From IMG/VR virus record IMGVR_UViG_3300013093_000001, positions 1 to 64,000 of that record: 64,000 nt of DNA. The stretch is one strand, 5' to 3'. The number at the start of each line of letters is the position of its first letter. The first letter of the stretch is position 1. The translations under genes were made by a program, and so were the position numbers. The DNA is from a virus. This document shows positions 44,236 to 51,847 of this stretch, in pieces. Under the pieces are notes generated by a model. The model saw only the letters and a program-made list of their open reading frames with translations. It made no database searches and had not been told where the DNA came from.

Positions 44236-44842
44236 AGTTCACACTCTCCTCTAGCCATTCAATCAACTTTGGCAAGTTTTTATCAGGACCGAAAATTAAA
44301 AACGTTCCATCTGCACTATCACAACCCAGGTGGTCGGCGTATCGGTAACGGCGGGCTGAGTTGACACGTCCGAAGTGCACCCACATTCCAATGGACTTGG
44401 CGTGAGAAATTACCCGCCGCGCCTGCTGACCCAACTTCCAGGCCGTGGTACCCCCAACAAATAACACATCAAAGGTCGACCAGGGGATTGTGTCCGGCTC
44501 CGCACCATCCTGTGCAACGAAGGCGGCAGGAAAACCTAATTCCCTGATCTTCGGTAACCATTGCTCGGACCGCTCGATGGTTGCGACATGATTACCGACA
44601 ACATCTGGAGCGGTTGCAAACAAACAAGTGTTGAGATGTTTTACCTGCGCCGTCAACCATCGCCACCACCGTGCCTCATCGAAATCTTTTTTGCCAAAGC
44701 AACCGTTATCAGCACACCACTGTGCACCATCAACGCGCTGACATGGGCGCGAAGAATCAGGAGTAGCGATAAAACCTAGCTTCGGCTGGTCTTGCATCGC
44801 ATCCCGTATCGGTTGCGTGGAAGGATTTGCGAAATACAGCAT
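44213..44842 (-). CDS. TGT/DpdA-like TIM-barrel protein (second copy)
   Basis: This 209-residue protein shares the signature layout of the DpdA at 24711: 'CADNGCFGKKD' (Asp45) corresponds to 'ADSGAFSAKQ', and 'VHFGRVNSARR' followed by 'GCDSADGTFL' (Asp175) corresponds to 'FHGWGITH' and 'VDSSGW'. It is a compact barrel without the C-terminal extension. It could be a second transglycosylase or a partner that acts on the inserted base. ATG overlaps the previous stop. Confidence 0.68.
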   Translation of the reverse strand: MLYFANPSTQPIRDAMQDQPKLGFIATPDSSRPCQRVDGAQWCADNGCFGKKDFDEARWWRWLTAQVKHLNTCLFATAPDVVGNHVATIERSEQWLPKIRELGFPAAFVAQDGAEPDTIPWSTFDVLFVGGTTAWKLGQQARRVISHAKSIGMWVHFGRVNSARRYRYADHLGCDSADGTFLIFGPDKNLPKLIEWLEESVNCEPLFRG

Positions 44843-45156
44843 CACGTCAACTTTTCAAAAGCCACGGTAAAGCCAGTGAGGGGACGATTAGGGTTACCGT
44901 CACTGCGTATCGGGTTGCGCTGATCGACCCTTTTGTAAACCTCGTAAGCAGATTCCGTAGTGAACACCGTGGCGTCAGAAAGACGCTTAGTTGTCACCAT
45001 GTGGCATTGCATCGGTCGGCCAGTAATAGGCTCCAGTCCCGGTCTATCTGGGTCATACTCTACCAGATACTGGCCGTCGAAGGCTGTTGGCGTACCATTG
45101 ACAAGACCAATCACGCGTATGACAACCCTGTCATCTCGTTCTACAAACCCCGTCAC
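44842..45156 (-). CDS. Hypothetical protein
   Basis: This 104-residue protein ('VIRVIGLVNGTPTAFDGQYL', 'RPMQCHMVTT', 'RPLTGFTVAFEKL') is of a type seen in actinophage early regions. Unknown function; tightly coupled to the TGT-like gene and the small gene upstream. Confidence 0.65.
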   Translation of the reverse strand: MTGFVERDDRVVIRVIGLVNGTPTAFDGQYLVEYDPDRPGLEPITGRPMQCHMVTTKRLSDATVFTTESAYEVYKRVDQRNPIRSDGNPNRPLTGFTVAFEKLT

Positions 45157-45365
45157 GCTGGCCTCAAAACAAGTGCTTGACCGTGTCCGAATCCCAGTTC
45201 ACACTGAAATTGGTTGAAGTGAAAACGGCAGACATAAGCCCACGTCCCAGGACGGTCACCGACAGCCAACTTCGCATCCGCGTAGGCCGCGACCTTAATG
45301 CCGCGCTGCGCCTCACAGATATCACAGGACGGTCTGACCTTGACTATTGTGTATTTGCTACCCAC
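45153..45365 (-). CDS. Small Cys-containing protein
   Basis: This 70-residue GTG-start protein has 'SCDICEAQRGIK' and 'YVCRFHFNQFQCELG', a likely zinc site. It overlaps the next gene by four bases and begins directly after the previous stop. Confidence 0.6.
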   Translation of the reverse strand: MGSKYTIVKVRPSCDICEAQRGIKVAAYADAKLAVGDRPGTWAYVCRFHFNQFQCELGFGHGQALVLRPA

Positions 45366-45680
45366 CTACTCCCTCTCTGCTAATCTTTTTTCGCGCCGGT
45401 AGTCCCTCATCCATTTGCGGCATAAATCACACCGGCAGCGTAGGCTTGAGTACCCGGTTGAGGTCCCATGCATCTCAGGACTCAATACTTGGCGTTCGCG
45501 CCAGTCCTCAATCTGACCGTACTGCCTGGTACGACGACATCTGTCTGAGCAAGTGACGGGTTTGCGGCCCAACTGACCGGCTGGAACTACAAATGACGTG
45601 GCGCAAACGGTGCACGACCGCTCTGCGTCGAAGCTTCTTGGTTTGCGCTGACGGGGTCGCGGTTCAGACGGTTGTGTCAT
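45366..45680 (-). CDS. Zinc-finger protein
   Basis: This 104-residue basic protein has 'CTVCATSFVVPAGQLG', 'CSDRCRRTRQYG' and 'CRCDLCRKWMRDYRR', two probable zinc sites with a DNA-binding look. It heads the minus-strand unit leading into queC. Confidence 0.65.
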   Translation of the reverse strand: MTQPSEPRPRQRKPRSFDAERSCTVCATSFVVPAGQLGRKPVTCSDRCRRTRQYGQIEDWRERQVLSPEMHGTSTGYSSLRCRCDLCRKWMRDYRREKRLAERE

Positions 45681-45750
45681 TTAATGACTCCTTTCTTGTT
45701 TGTCCAAGTCACGCTACCGTATCTAGTCAGATTTGTCATTGTCGGCAGAA

Positions 45751-45802
45751 GCCGTTGAGAAGCCGCCGGGGAGGAGGTTGTACCCGGCGGCTGCCCAACG
45801 GC
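45751..45802 (-). terminator. Terminator hairpin
   Basis: AGCCGCCGGG (45761-45770) pairs with CCCGGCGGCT (45783-45792) and an outer GCCGTTG/CAACGGC pair extends the stem. It lies just past the stop of the small secreted-protein gene. Confidence 0.6.
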
Positions 45803-45808
45803 TCCTGG

Positions 45809-46036
45809 TCAGCCGCAGTCGCCTCGTATGATCGGCCAGTTGGTGGAACGCCAAGCTCTCCACTCGTTAAATCGGCCATCGTTGCGCTGCAACCCCTGAC
45901 GTATCTCGTCCTGTGATAGACCCAGGTTGTACGCGCCGCAAACCTCTGCAGTGGTTTGGTCGTCACTATCAGCTCGCGCTGGTATTGACAAAACCAATGA
46001 CAATGCAGCGGCGACTCCCACCGCAATAACTCTCAT
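45809..46036 (-). CDS. Small secreted protein
   Basis: This 75-residue protein has a signal peptide ('VAAALSLVLSIPARADS') and a mature part with two cysteines ('EVCGAYNLGLS', 'RGDCG'), like small exported DUF732-type mycobacterial proteins. Role unknown, perhaps envelope-directed. It has its own promoter and terminator. Confidence 0.65.
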   Translation of the reverse strand: MRVIAVGVAAALSLVLSIPARADSDDQTTAEVCGAYNLGLSQDEIRQGLQRNDGRFNEWRAWRSTNWPIIRGDCG

Positions 46037-46084
46037 AACTAACTCCTACCTGTCGTCAGCGACCCTTTGCCGCCGTACACCACT

Positions 46085-46113
46085 ATTTTAGCTTGCCGGG
46101 TGTTGGTTCACCA
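46085..46113 (-). promoter_or_regulatory. Minus-strand promoter (TGGTGA-17-TAAAAT)
   Basis: TAAAAT (46085-46090) is 17 bases from TGGTGA (46108-46113) on the minus strand. The same pair occurs before Ku; the sequence around the -35 box matches that at 29.0 kb. A short hairpin lies in the leader. Confidence 0.6.
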
Positions 46114-46157
46114 TAGCCAAATCCCACTTGTTAACCGAGAGTCCAACGCGGCGTCCG

Positions 46158-46184
46158 TTGAACGTCAGTCCCATCAGCTATGCT
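46158..46184 (+). promoter_or_regulatory. Promoter of the lysis region
   Basis: TTGAAC (46158-46163) is 15 bases from TATGCT (46179-46184), followed by GGGAGG and the ATG at 46210. It is divergent from the minus promoter. Confidence 0.5.
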
Positions 46185-46209
46185 GAGTCTGACTGGGAGG
46201 AAAGAACAC

Positions 46210-46965
46210 ATGGCTTACAAACTCGGGCTGCAGCCGCCAAAACCAGGCGCTGTCCGCTTGCGACTCGCCACCTACCTGGACTTCCGCATGCTCCCCACAC
46301 CTCCACAGGAGTTCGGCCACTACAGCAAAATCAATGAGTGGGGCATGCTCGCTAATGACCAGTACGGCGACTGCGCCCTAGCCGGGGCATGCCACCAGAC
46401 CATGCTGTATACGGCAGAGGGCGGTACACCAGCGCCATTCAACGACAAAGCCGCGCTGGCTAACTACTCTGCCGTCACCGGCTTCAACGCCGACGACCCC
46501 AGTAGCGACCAGGGCACCCAGGTGGGCGCTCTGGCAGATTACTGGCTGCGGCAAGGGATCGTCGACGCTGCCGGGAAGCGCCACCAGGTTGTCGCCATCG
46601 CTGACATGAACCCCGGCGACCTGAGAGAACTGTGGATCGCAACCTACCTTTTCCAAGCTGTCGGCCTCGGTTTTGCTCTGCCGGAAAGCGCGATGGATCA
46701 GACGCGGGACGGCAAAGTGTGGGACGTGGTTCCCGGTGCAGACATTGTCGGCGGCCATTACGTTCCCTGCTTCGGCAGGTCCAACGGTAACGGCATTGGC
46801 GTGACATGGGGCGCTTTGCAACCCTTCACACCCGACTTTTACCGGACCTACAACAACCAGGGACTCTGCGTGCTGAGCGAAGAAATGATGGTCAACGCCA
46901 AAAGCATCGACGGTATTGACGATCAACTCCTCCGCGCCGACATTGCCGCCATGCAGGCAGGGTGA
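46210..46965 (+). CDS. Papain-like-fold protein of unknown role
   Basis: This 251-residue protein has 'WGMLANDQYGDCALAGACHQ' (Cys55) and 'VGGHYVPCFG' spaced like a Cys/His pair of papain-fold proteins. Homologous sequences are scattered in phages and bacterial chromosomes. It is the first gene before the lysis genes, so an envelope or host-protein target is plausible, but no activity is proven. Start chosen by the GGGAGG site. Confidence 0.6.
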   Translation: MAYKLGLQPPKPGAVRLRLATYLDFRMLPTPPQEFGHYSKINEWGMLANDQYGDCALAGACHQTMLYTAEGGTPAPFNDKAALANYSAVTGFNADDPSSDQGTQVGALADYWLRQGIVDAAGKRHQVVAIADMNPGDLRELWIATYLFQAVGLGFALPESAMDQTRDGKVWDVVPGADIVGGHYVPCFGRSNGNGIGVTWGALQPFTPDFYRTYNNQGLCVLSEEMMVNAKSIDGIDDQLLRADIAAMQAG

Positions 46966-46966
46966 C

Positions 46967-47419
46967 ATGCCCAACTGGTTGAGCCGCCTACAGGTTAAAA
47001 AACCCGACACACCAGCACATGACGGAAGAATCACTCATTCTTACGTCATCCATTACCCGGCACACCCGCCGAGGGACGGCGACCCCCACTACAAGGACTT
47101 TGAGGCGTTTAGGAAACGAACGAAGGACACGGCGCAATGCGCTATCGGCAGCCACCGCGAAGACTTCTCAGAATGCCAGGGCAGTTTAGAACTACACCAC
47201 TGTCATGTAGAATTCAGTTTGCAGAATGGCATCGACCTGAAGTGGCTGGAAACCGACTACCCTGGCATCAGCGACCCCGACACTGTCGGGGCTTGGGTTG
47301 AGTCAGCGAACAACCTGCTGTACCTATGTGAATACCACCATAGAGGCCACGGCGGTGTCCACGTTGCCAGCGCCAGCGACTATGAGGCTGAGAAGTACGT
47401 CAGAGGATTGATTTCGTGA
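46967..47419 (+). CDS. HNH endonuclease-like protein
   Basis: This 150-residue protein contains 'CQGSLELHHCHVEFSLQN' and 'ANNLLYLCEYHHRGHGGVH', an HNH-type arrangement with Cys and His clusters. It sits between the papain-like gene and lysA. Confidence 0.75.
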   Translation: MPNWLSRLQVKKPDTPAHDGRITHSYVIHYPAHPPRDGDPHYKDFEAFRKRTKDTAQCAIGSHREDFSECQGSLELHHCHVEFSLQNGIDLKWLETDYPGISDPDTVGAWVESANNLLYLCEYHHRGHGGVHVASASDYEAEKYVRGLIS

Positions 47420-47432
47420 GAGGAGAGGAATA

Positions 47433-48782
47433 ATGCCGCTACTGAGAAGCAACGTGGAGTTCGCTAAGCGCGTTTTCCTCGACCGCCTGACCACCGATCA
47501 GCAGGGTCTTTACCAGGCAGACGATAACGATGCAGGACCGGGCGATGTTTATGACTATGCTGGCTGCTACGACCCCGATAACCTCGGTGTGGGCGCAGAC
47601 TGCTCTGGCTCGGCTGGCATCTTCATCGGCGCAGCATTCAACGGACCTGACGGGTTGCAGTGGATCAGGCAATTTTGCACAGAAACATTCCCCGGTTCGT
47701 TCCTCGGCTTCCGTCAAACCACGCAGGAAGATTTAGTCAACAACTACTATCCGATTAAAGTCTGCATTGAGCATGGCGGCGGTGGACCCAACAGCCACAT
47801 GAACTGCTCCATCGACGGCATCGTCATGGAATCAAACGGTGACTACGGTACCTGCACCCTGGACCACGGCGCAATCCCGCAGGACAGCGACTTTTGGAAT
47901 GACTGGTGGGTGTTTGATGGACCCATACAGGAGGACACCACCTACCGCTGCCCCATGGAGTACCCGCAGGGTGTTGACTACGCCGGGGGCACCATCGGTG
48001 CGTTGGATTTGCGAGAAGCTGGAATCAGTTTCGTATGCCGTTACTTGACGGACGGCGGCGCATCCTTACCGGGTAAACAATTGCAGCGACAGGAGTTCCT
48101 TGACCTGTGCGCTAACGGAATCAGCATTGTTTTCAACTGGGAAACCACAGCCGACTTCATGCTCAACGGCTACGACCAGGGCGTGAGTGACGCGCAGCAG
48201 GCACTCGACTACATTCGCTCCCTTCCTGGTGCACCGTCACAACCCGTCGTCTACTTTTCTGCCGACTTTGATGAAACGCCTGACCAGGACTCCGTGGTGT
48301 GGGAGTACATGGCTGGCGCTAACAGCGTCTTGGGCACCAATGCACAAGGAAAAATGTGCGCCGGTATATACGGCGACTACTGGGTTTGCTCGCGAGCTTT
48401 GGATGCCAATGTGGCTGACTATGTGTGGCAGACAGAGGCGTGGAGTGGCGGCAATGTCACCGGGTCGGTCAACATCTTCCAAAGGAATTCTCTAGGCTAC
48501 CGCGACTTTAACGGCATCCAATGCGACATTGATGAAGCACACACTGACGACTTTGGTCAATTCACACCAGGAGGAATCATGCCAGAAAAACCGACCGATC
48601 TCATCCTCGACCAACTGGAGGGACCGCTGGGACCGGATGGCAGCCGTCAAGGCTGGCCGCAACTCGGCAACCGCAGTGTCGTAGATTACCTGGCCCAAGT
48701 CGTTGGACCAGCACTGCAACAAATCCAGGCCAGCCTCACGTCCGTGCACGTCCGCTCACCTTTCTCTAAGGACAAAAAATGA
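47433..48782 (+). CDS. lysA: Endolysin LysA (peptidase + glycoside-hydrolase-like)
   Basis: This 449-residue lysin has an N-terminal NlpC/P60-like peptidase (Cys57 in 'GADCSGSAGIF', His122 in 'NSHMNCSIDG'). From about 178 to 375 is a DUF1906/Rv2525c-like glycoside-hydrolase fold ('GVDYAGGTIGALDLREAG', 'FVCRYLTDGG'). A helical C-terminal tail of about 70 residues may bind the wall. It cleaves peptidoglycan at lysis. GAGAGGAGAGGAA precedes ATG; LysB follows one gene later. Confidence 0.85.
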   Translation: MPLLRSNVEFAKRVFLDRLTTDQQGLYQADDNDAGPGDVYDYAGCYDPDNLGVGADCSGSAGIFIGAAFNGPDGLQWIRQFCTETFPGSFLGFRQTTQEDLVNNYYPIKVCIEHGGGGPNSHMNCSIDGIVMESNGDYGTCTLDHGAIPQDSDFWNDWWVFDGPIQEDTTYRCPMEYPQGVDYAGGTIGALDLREAGISFVCRYLTDGGASLPGKQLQRQEFLDLCANGISIVFNWETTADFMLNGYDQGVSDAQQALDYIRSLPGAPSQPVVYFSADFDETPDQDSVVWEYMAGANSVLGTNAQGKMCAGIYGDYWVCSRALDANVADYVWQTEAWSGGNVTGSVNIFQRNSLGYRDFNGIQCDIDEAHTDDFGQFTPGGIMPEKPTDLILDQLEGPLGPDGSRQGWPQLGNRSVVDYLAQVVGPALQQIQASLTSVHVRSPFSKDKK

Positions 48783-49129
48783 CCTCTCCCAACGCCGACG
48801 CCACCCCGCAGAGCGTGTCGGACAAGCTGGACGGCATCAACGCCAACGGCAACCAGGAACCCTACGACGTTGTCGCCATGCTCTATGACGCCAATCTCCT
48901 GGGACTCGCCAAGGACTACGCCTTCCCCGAGGGCAGCAACACGTCCAGTTCCGCACTCGACCACGTCAACACGCTGGCAAAAATCCTCACAAGGACACAC
49001 AAGCACGCTGACGGGAACAGCTACGACGCATGGGACGCTCTGCAAACCTGCCTGAAGTGGGTATTGACCCAAAACCTACACATCAACGATGACGAAAAGG
49101 ACTCTGTCAACTACAAGGGTGTCAAGTAG
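48779..49129 (+). CDS. Hypothetical protein between lysA and lysB
   Basis: This 116-residue protein overlaps both lysA and lysB by a few bases. It is largely helical with His-rich 'LTRTHKHADGNSYDAWDAL'. Position suggests a lysis accessory protein. No transmembrane segment is present. Confidence 0.6.
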   Translation: MTSPNADATPQSVSDKLDGINANGNQEPYDVVAMLYDANLLGLAKDYAFPEGSNTSSSALDHVNTLAKILTRTHKHADGNSYDAWDALQTCLKWVLTQNLHINDDEKDSVNYKGVK

Positions 49130-49971
49130 TGGTACAGCCCCTGCTGTTGACCGTTAACGGTACCGGTGTTCCCGATCCTTACGGACCGGGCTTTTCCTCT
49201 GACTTGGGGCGCATGCTGCAAGTCAATCCATGGCAAGTCATTGCCGACAAGCTCGATGGACTCGTTTCACCCGCAGCGCCAGTACAGTGGCAGCCCATCG
49301 GCTACCCCGCCGCTGTCGTCCCGATGGGTCCGAGCGTGGAAGCCGGTAGAGCCGAAGTGGTACGGCAGATTAAGCTAAGGCCAGCCGGTACGCCTTTATT
49401 CCTCTCTGGCTACAGCCAAGGCGCTATCGTCACCGGCCAAGTATGGGCACTCGACATTCTTGCACCCAGCGGCTCCCTACACAGCCGCCTACCGGACGTA
49501 CTTGGTGTCATTCAATTCGGTGACCCCCTGCGCTGTCCCGGTAAGGCGAACGGCAATTTGGTTGCCGGAATCCCCATGCCCAAGGACTTAGATGGTCAGG
49601 TCACTGGCGGCATCGCCGGTCCCGCTGACCTAACTCCTAGTCAAACGCCTGACTTCCTGCTGTCCTGCGCGTTGGACGGCGACCTATACGCGTCAGCACC
49701 TGTTGGAAATTCTCCCTGGAATGCGGAGTCCAAGGTGGGAAACGTCGAGACGTCAATCTATAACATTATTGAACAACCGACGTTTACCGATATCATCGCC
49801 GTGGCGCGTGACCTCCTAATGCCAATTGCCACCGTAGAGGGAGCAATGAACGCACTGATGTTCTTCGCTGCCGGTACAAACGCCCCGCATTGGCAATATC
49901 AACCATTCCTACCAGCTATCATCGACTGGATCACTAGTCGCATTAAAGAAAGAGGAACAAGTAATGTCTGA
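49129..49971 (+). CDS. lysB: LysB mycolyl-arabinogalactan esterase
   Basis: This 280-residue alpha/beta hydrolase has the nucleophile elbow 'GYSQGA' (Ser96) and a C-terminal 'HWQYQPF' His region, as in D29 LysB. It detaches the mycolic-acid outer membrane after LysA acts, which points to a mycobacterial or other mycolate-bearing host. GTG start overlapping the previous stop. Confidence 0.9.
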   Translation: MVQPLLLTVNGTGVPDPYGPGFSSDLGRMLQVNPWQVIADKLDGLVSPAAPVQWQPIGYPAAVVPMGPSVEAGRAEVVRQIKLRPAGTPLFLSGYSQGAIVTGQVWALDILAPSGSLHSRLPDVLGVIQFGDPLRCPGKANGNLVAGIPMPKDLDGQVTGGIAGPADLTPSQTPDFLLSCALDGDLYASAPVGNSPWNAESKVGNVETSIYNIIEQPTFTDIIAVARDLLMPIATVEGAMNALMFFAAGTNAPHWQYQPFLPAIIDWITSRIKERGTSNV

Positions 49972-50164
49972 CAATTTTTCCCTCGGCGCAGTAGACCCGG
50001 CTACGATTGCCAAGCAGCTGGATGAGGCAATCGTTGGACTCAACGCCGTGATCGGCGTACTGGAAACACTGCCGATCATCCCCGAATCGTTGCAGAAAAA
50101 CTTGGTGGAAGCCCAGCATGTCCTGGCTGTCATCAAGCAAATTCTGGACAAAGTTGCATCGTGA
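49964..50164 (+). CDS. Small helical protein in lysis region
   Basis: This 66-residue protein forms one or two amphipathic helices ('LDEAIVGLNAVIGVLETLP', 'KNLVEAQHVLAVIKQILDK'). GAGGAAC before ATG. It overlaps lysB and the holin-like gene, so it probably belongs to the lysis operon. Confidence 0.6.
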   Translation: MSDNFSLGAVDPATIAKQLDEAIVGLNAVIGVLETLPIIPESLQKNLVEAQHVLAVIKQILDKVAS

Positions 50165-50484
50165 CCACACCGGTCATCCCACATAGCCTCTCGTCACTGG
50201 CCTTCTGGCTAGACACGACAGAACGGGCACTCCGTAGCTTCGCGCAGGGTACCCTAGCGGCTCTCGGCGTGGGCAGTACCAGCCATGTTGCGCCGGGGGT
50301 GTCAGTACCCTGGGATGCCGCGCTGGCATTCGGTGGCATCTTAGCCATCATGTCCGTCCTGACTTCTATTGCCAGCATTGCTGTACCCGGTAGCGACCCG
50401 CAAAATGGTTCTTTCTTCCCGCCTTACCCGGTACCGGAGGTTAAGATGGCAATGTGGTGGCGGCGACTTATCAGGAGGAAGTGA
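50161..50484 (+). CDS. Holin (r1t-type)
   Basis: This 107-residue membrane protein has 'FWLDTTERALRSFAQGTLAA', then a transmembrane helix 'ALAFGGILAIMSVLTSIAS', resembling the phage r1t holin family. It would form membrane lesions that time lysis. GTG start inside the previous stop. Confidence 0.75.
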   Translation: MTTPVIPHSLSSLAFWLDTTERALRSFAQGTLAALGVGSTSHVAPGVSVPWDAALAFGGILAIMSVLTSIASIAVPGSDPQNGSFFPPYPVPEVKMAMWWRRLIRRK

Positions 50485-50485
50485 T

Positions 50486-50869
50486 TTGCTCTGGCATCAA
50501 AAGCTGTTAGCCAGATTCACTGCTTGGTTCGGTTCTGGTGGCGGCGTCATCCAAACCTTCATAGCAACCGTCGTCGTTGTGGCCTTGGAATTTCTATTCC
50601 CACAGCTTGACAAGCATGGCATCTGGTTGCTGTACTGGCTTACAATCTATTCTGCCGTGACGCAGCCAGCCTTGGCGCACGCTGGCGCGGAGAGTAACAA
50701 ACTCCTACACAAAGTACTTCTCAACCAAGGCGAAATGCTCGCCAATCAGAGCAAGATTTTAGACCGCATAGAACACATGCTGCATGAGGACACGGTGCTG
50801 GACCGCCGAACTCACGACCTCGTCCAAGCCATACACGCTTCCGTCGACACCAGTAAGAAAAGACGTTAG
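50486..50869 (+). CDS. Second holin-like membrane protein
   Basis: This 127-residue protein has two predicted membrane helices ('IQTFIATVVVVALEFLF', 'IWLLYWLTIYSAVTQP') and a cytoplasmic helical tail. TTG 50486 is chosen because AGGAGG lies seven bases upstream and no other start fits. It is a likely second holin or antiholin. Confidence 0.65.
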   Translation: MLWHQKLLARFTAWFGSGGGVIQTFIATVVVVALEFLFPQLDKHGIWLLYWLTIYSAVTQPALAHAGAESNKLLHKVLLNQGEMLANQSKILDRIEHMLHEDTVLDRRTHDLVQAIHASVDTSKKRR

Positions 50870-50925
50870 TAGCTTCCACTAGCGTACTTGCCAGTACACG
50901 GCTAAAGGCGTGAGAACATAGAGTT

Positions 50926-51549
50926 GTGTACGCCGCAGATTTGCCGACACCCGTAGTCACAGGCGATCTTGCAGTATTGATTGCCGTGCTAGGCCATAGT
51001 TGGCTGACATGGATTCTATTCGTCGTCGTCCTGTGGCTCCTGATCACACGGCTGGCAGAGACTTATGAAGGCGCTGCTAAACTCCTCGGACCATTCGGTA
51101 AGCGCGTCATGCGCGGCTACCAGCAACGCCACAGCGAAAGATACATGCACGATGTTGCGGAGCAAGCAAAGGTTATTGCGGCAAAGCTGGAGGCAGACGG
51201 CATACCGGCAGACTATGAACTGGTCAAGACCCAGTTGGACAACGTCATCACCAGGGTCACCGACTTAGAAGTAGAGAATGCAGCACTTCGATCCTTCGTC
51301 GTCTACGACGAGCAATGGCACTTCGCCGTTCTCCTTCAAGCGGCGCAGAACGGGTCGGCCCCGAATTTCCCCATCAGGCTGACTTGGTTAGAGTTCCGAG
51401 AGAAATGGCGGCAGGGTTGGCGGCCTCCAGCTGGTCCACCGACTGAGCTAAAGACCTACGTCGCAGACGTAGGGAAGGCGGCTCGCCGCGCTGCCCGTCA
51501 AGCGCAGGTTCACGAGGAAGATTTACCAGGTGAATACGCTAGCGACTAA
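50926..51549 (+). CDS. Membrane protein with coiled-coil domain
   Basis: This 207-residue GTG-start protein has one membrane helix near residues 17-42 ('LTWILFVVVLWLLITRL'), then a long helical region and a basic Ala/Arg-rich end. It may be a spanin-like or lysis-timing protein, or act with the downstream PAS protein, which it overlaps. Confidence 0.6.
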   Translation: MYAADLPTPVVTGDLAVLIAVLGHSWLTWILFVVVLWLLITRLAETYEGAAKLLGPFGKRVMRGYQQRHSERYMHDVAEQAKVIAAKLEADGIPADYELVKTQLDNVITRVTDLEVENAALRSFVVYDEQWHFAVLLQAAQNGSAPNFPIRLTWLEFREKWRQGWRPPAGPPTELKTYVADVGKAARRAARQAQVHEEDLPGEYASD

Positions 51550-51841
51550 AAATCACCGCGACGAGGTTCTGCTCAACACCTTTGCTGTCGTTTTGATAGA
51601 AGCGTCAACGGGTCGCATCATTTACGCCAATGATCAGATGTCCAATATGACCGGGCTGAAATTAGATGACCTGATGGGCTGCTACATAGCAGACATACTC
51701 GCAAAAGACAGCGTCTTTGAAAACGGACAAGTTCACATCAAACACAGGGACGGTACTACCCTCCCTGCGTGGGTCGCGCTAGACCGCAATATGAAATATG
51801 CACCTAAATACATCGCCGCCGCGCTGCTGCCCGCAATTTGA
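51530..51841 (+). CDS. Stand-alone PAS domain protein
   Basis: This 103-residue protein is one PAS sensor domain: 'VVLIEASTGRIIYANDQMSN', 'TGLKLDDLMGCYIADIL' and 'VHIKHRDGTTLPAWVALDR'. No kinase, GGDEF or other output domain is attached. GTG start inside the end of the membrane protein gene. PAS domains bind small ligands or cofactors or form dimers; here the partner could be the upstream membrane protein. Confidence 0.8.
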   Translation: MNTLATKNHRDEVLLNTFAVVLIEASTGRIIYANDQMSNMTGLKLDDLMGCYIADILAKDSVFENGQVHIKHRDGTTLPAWVALDRNMKYAPKYIAAALLPAI

Positions 51842-51847
51842 AAATCT

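Noticed and set aside
46378-47034. 218-residue minus-strand frame
   Set aside because: It lies antisense to the papain-like gene and shows no recognisable protein features.
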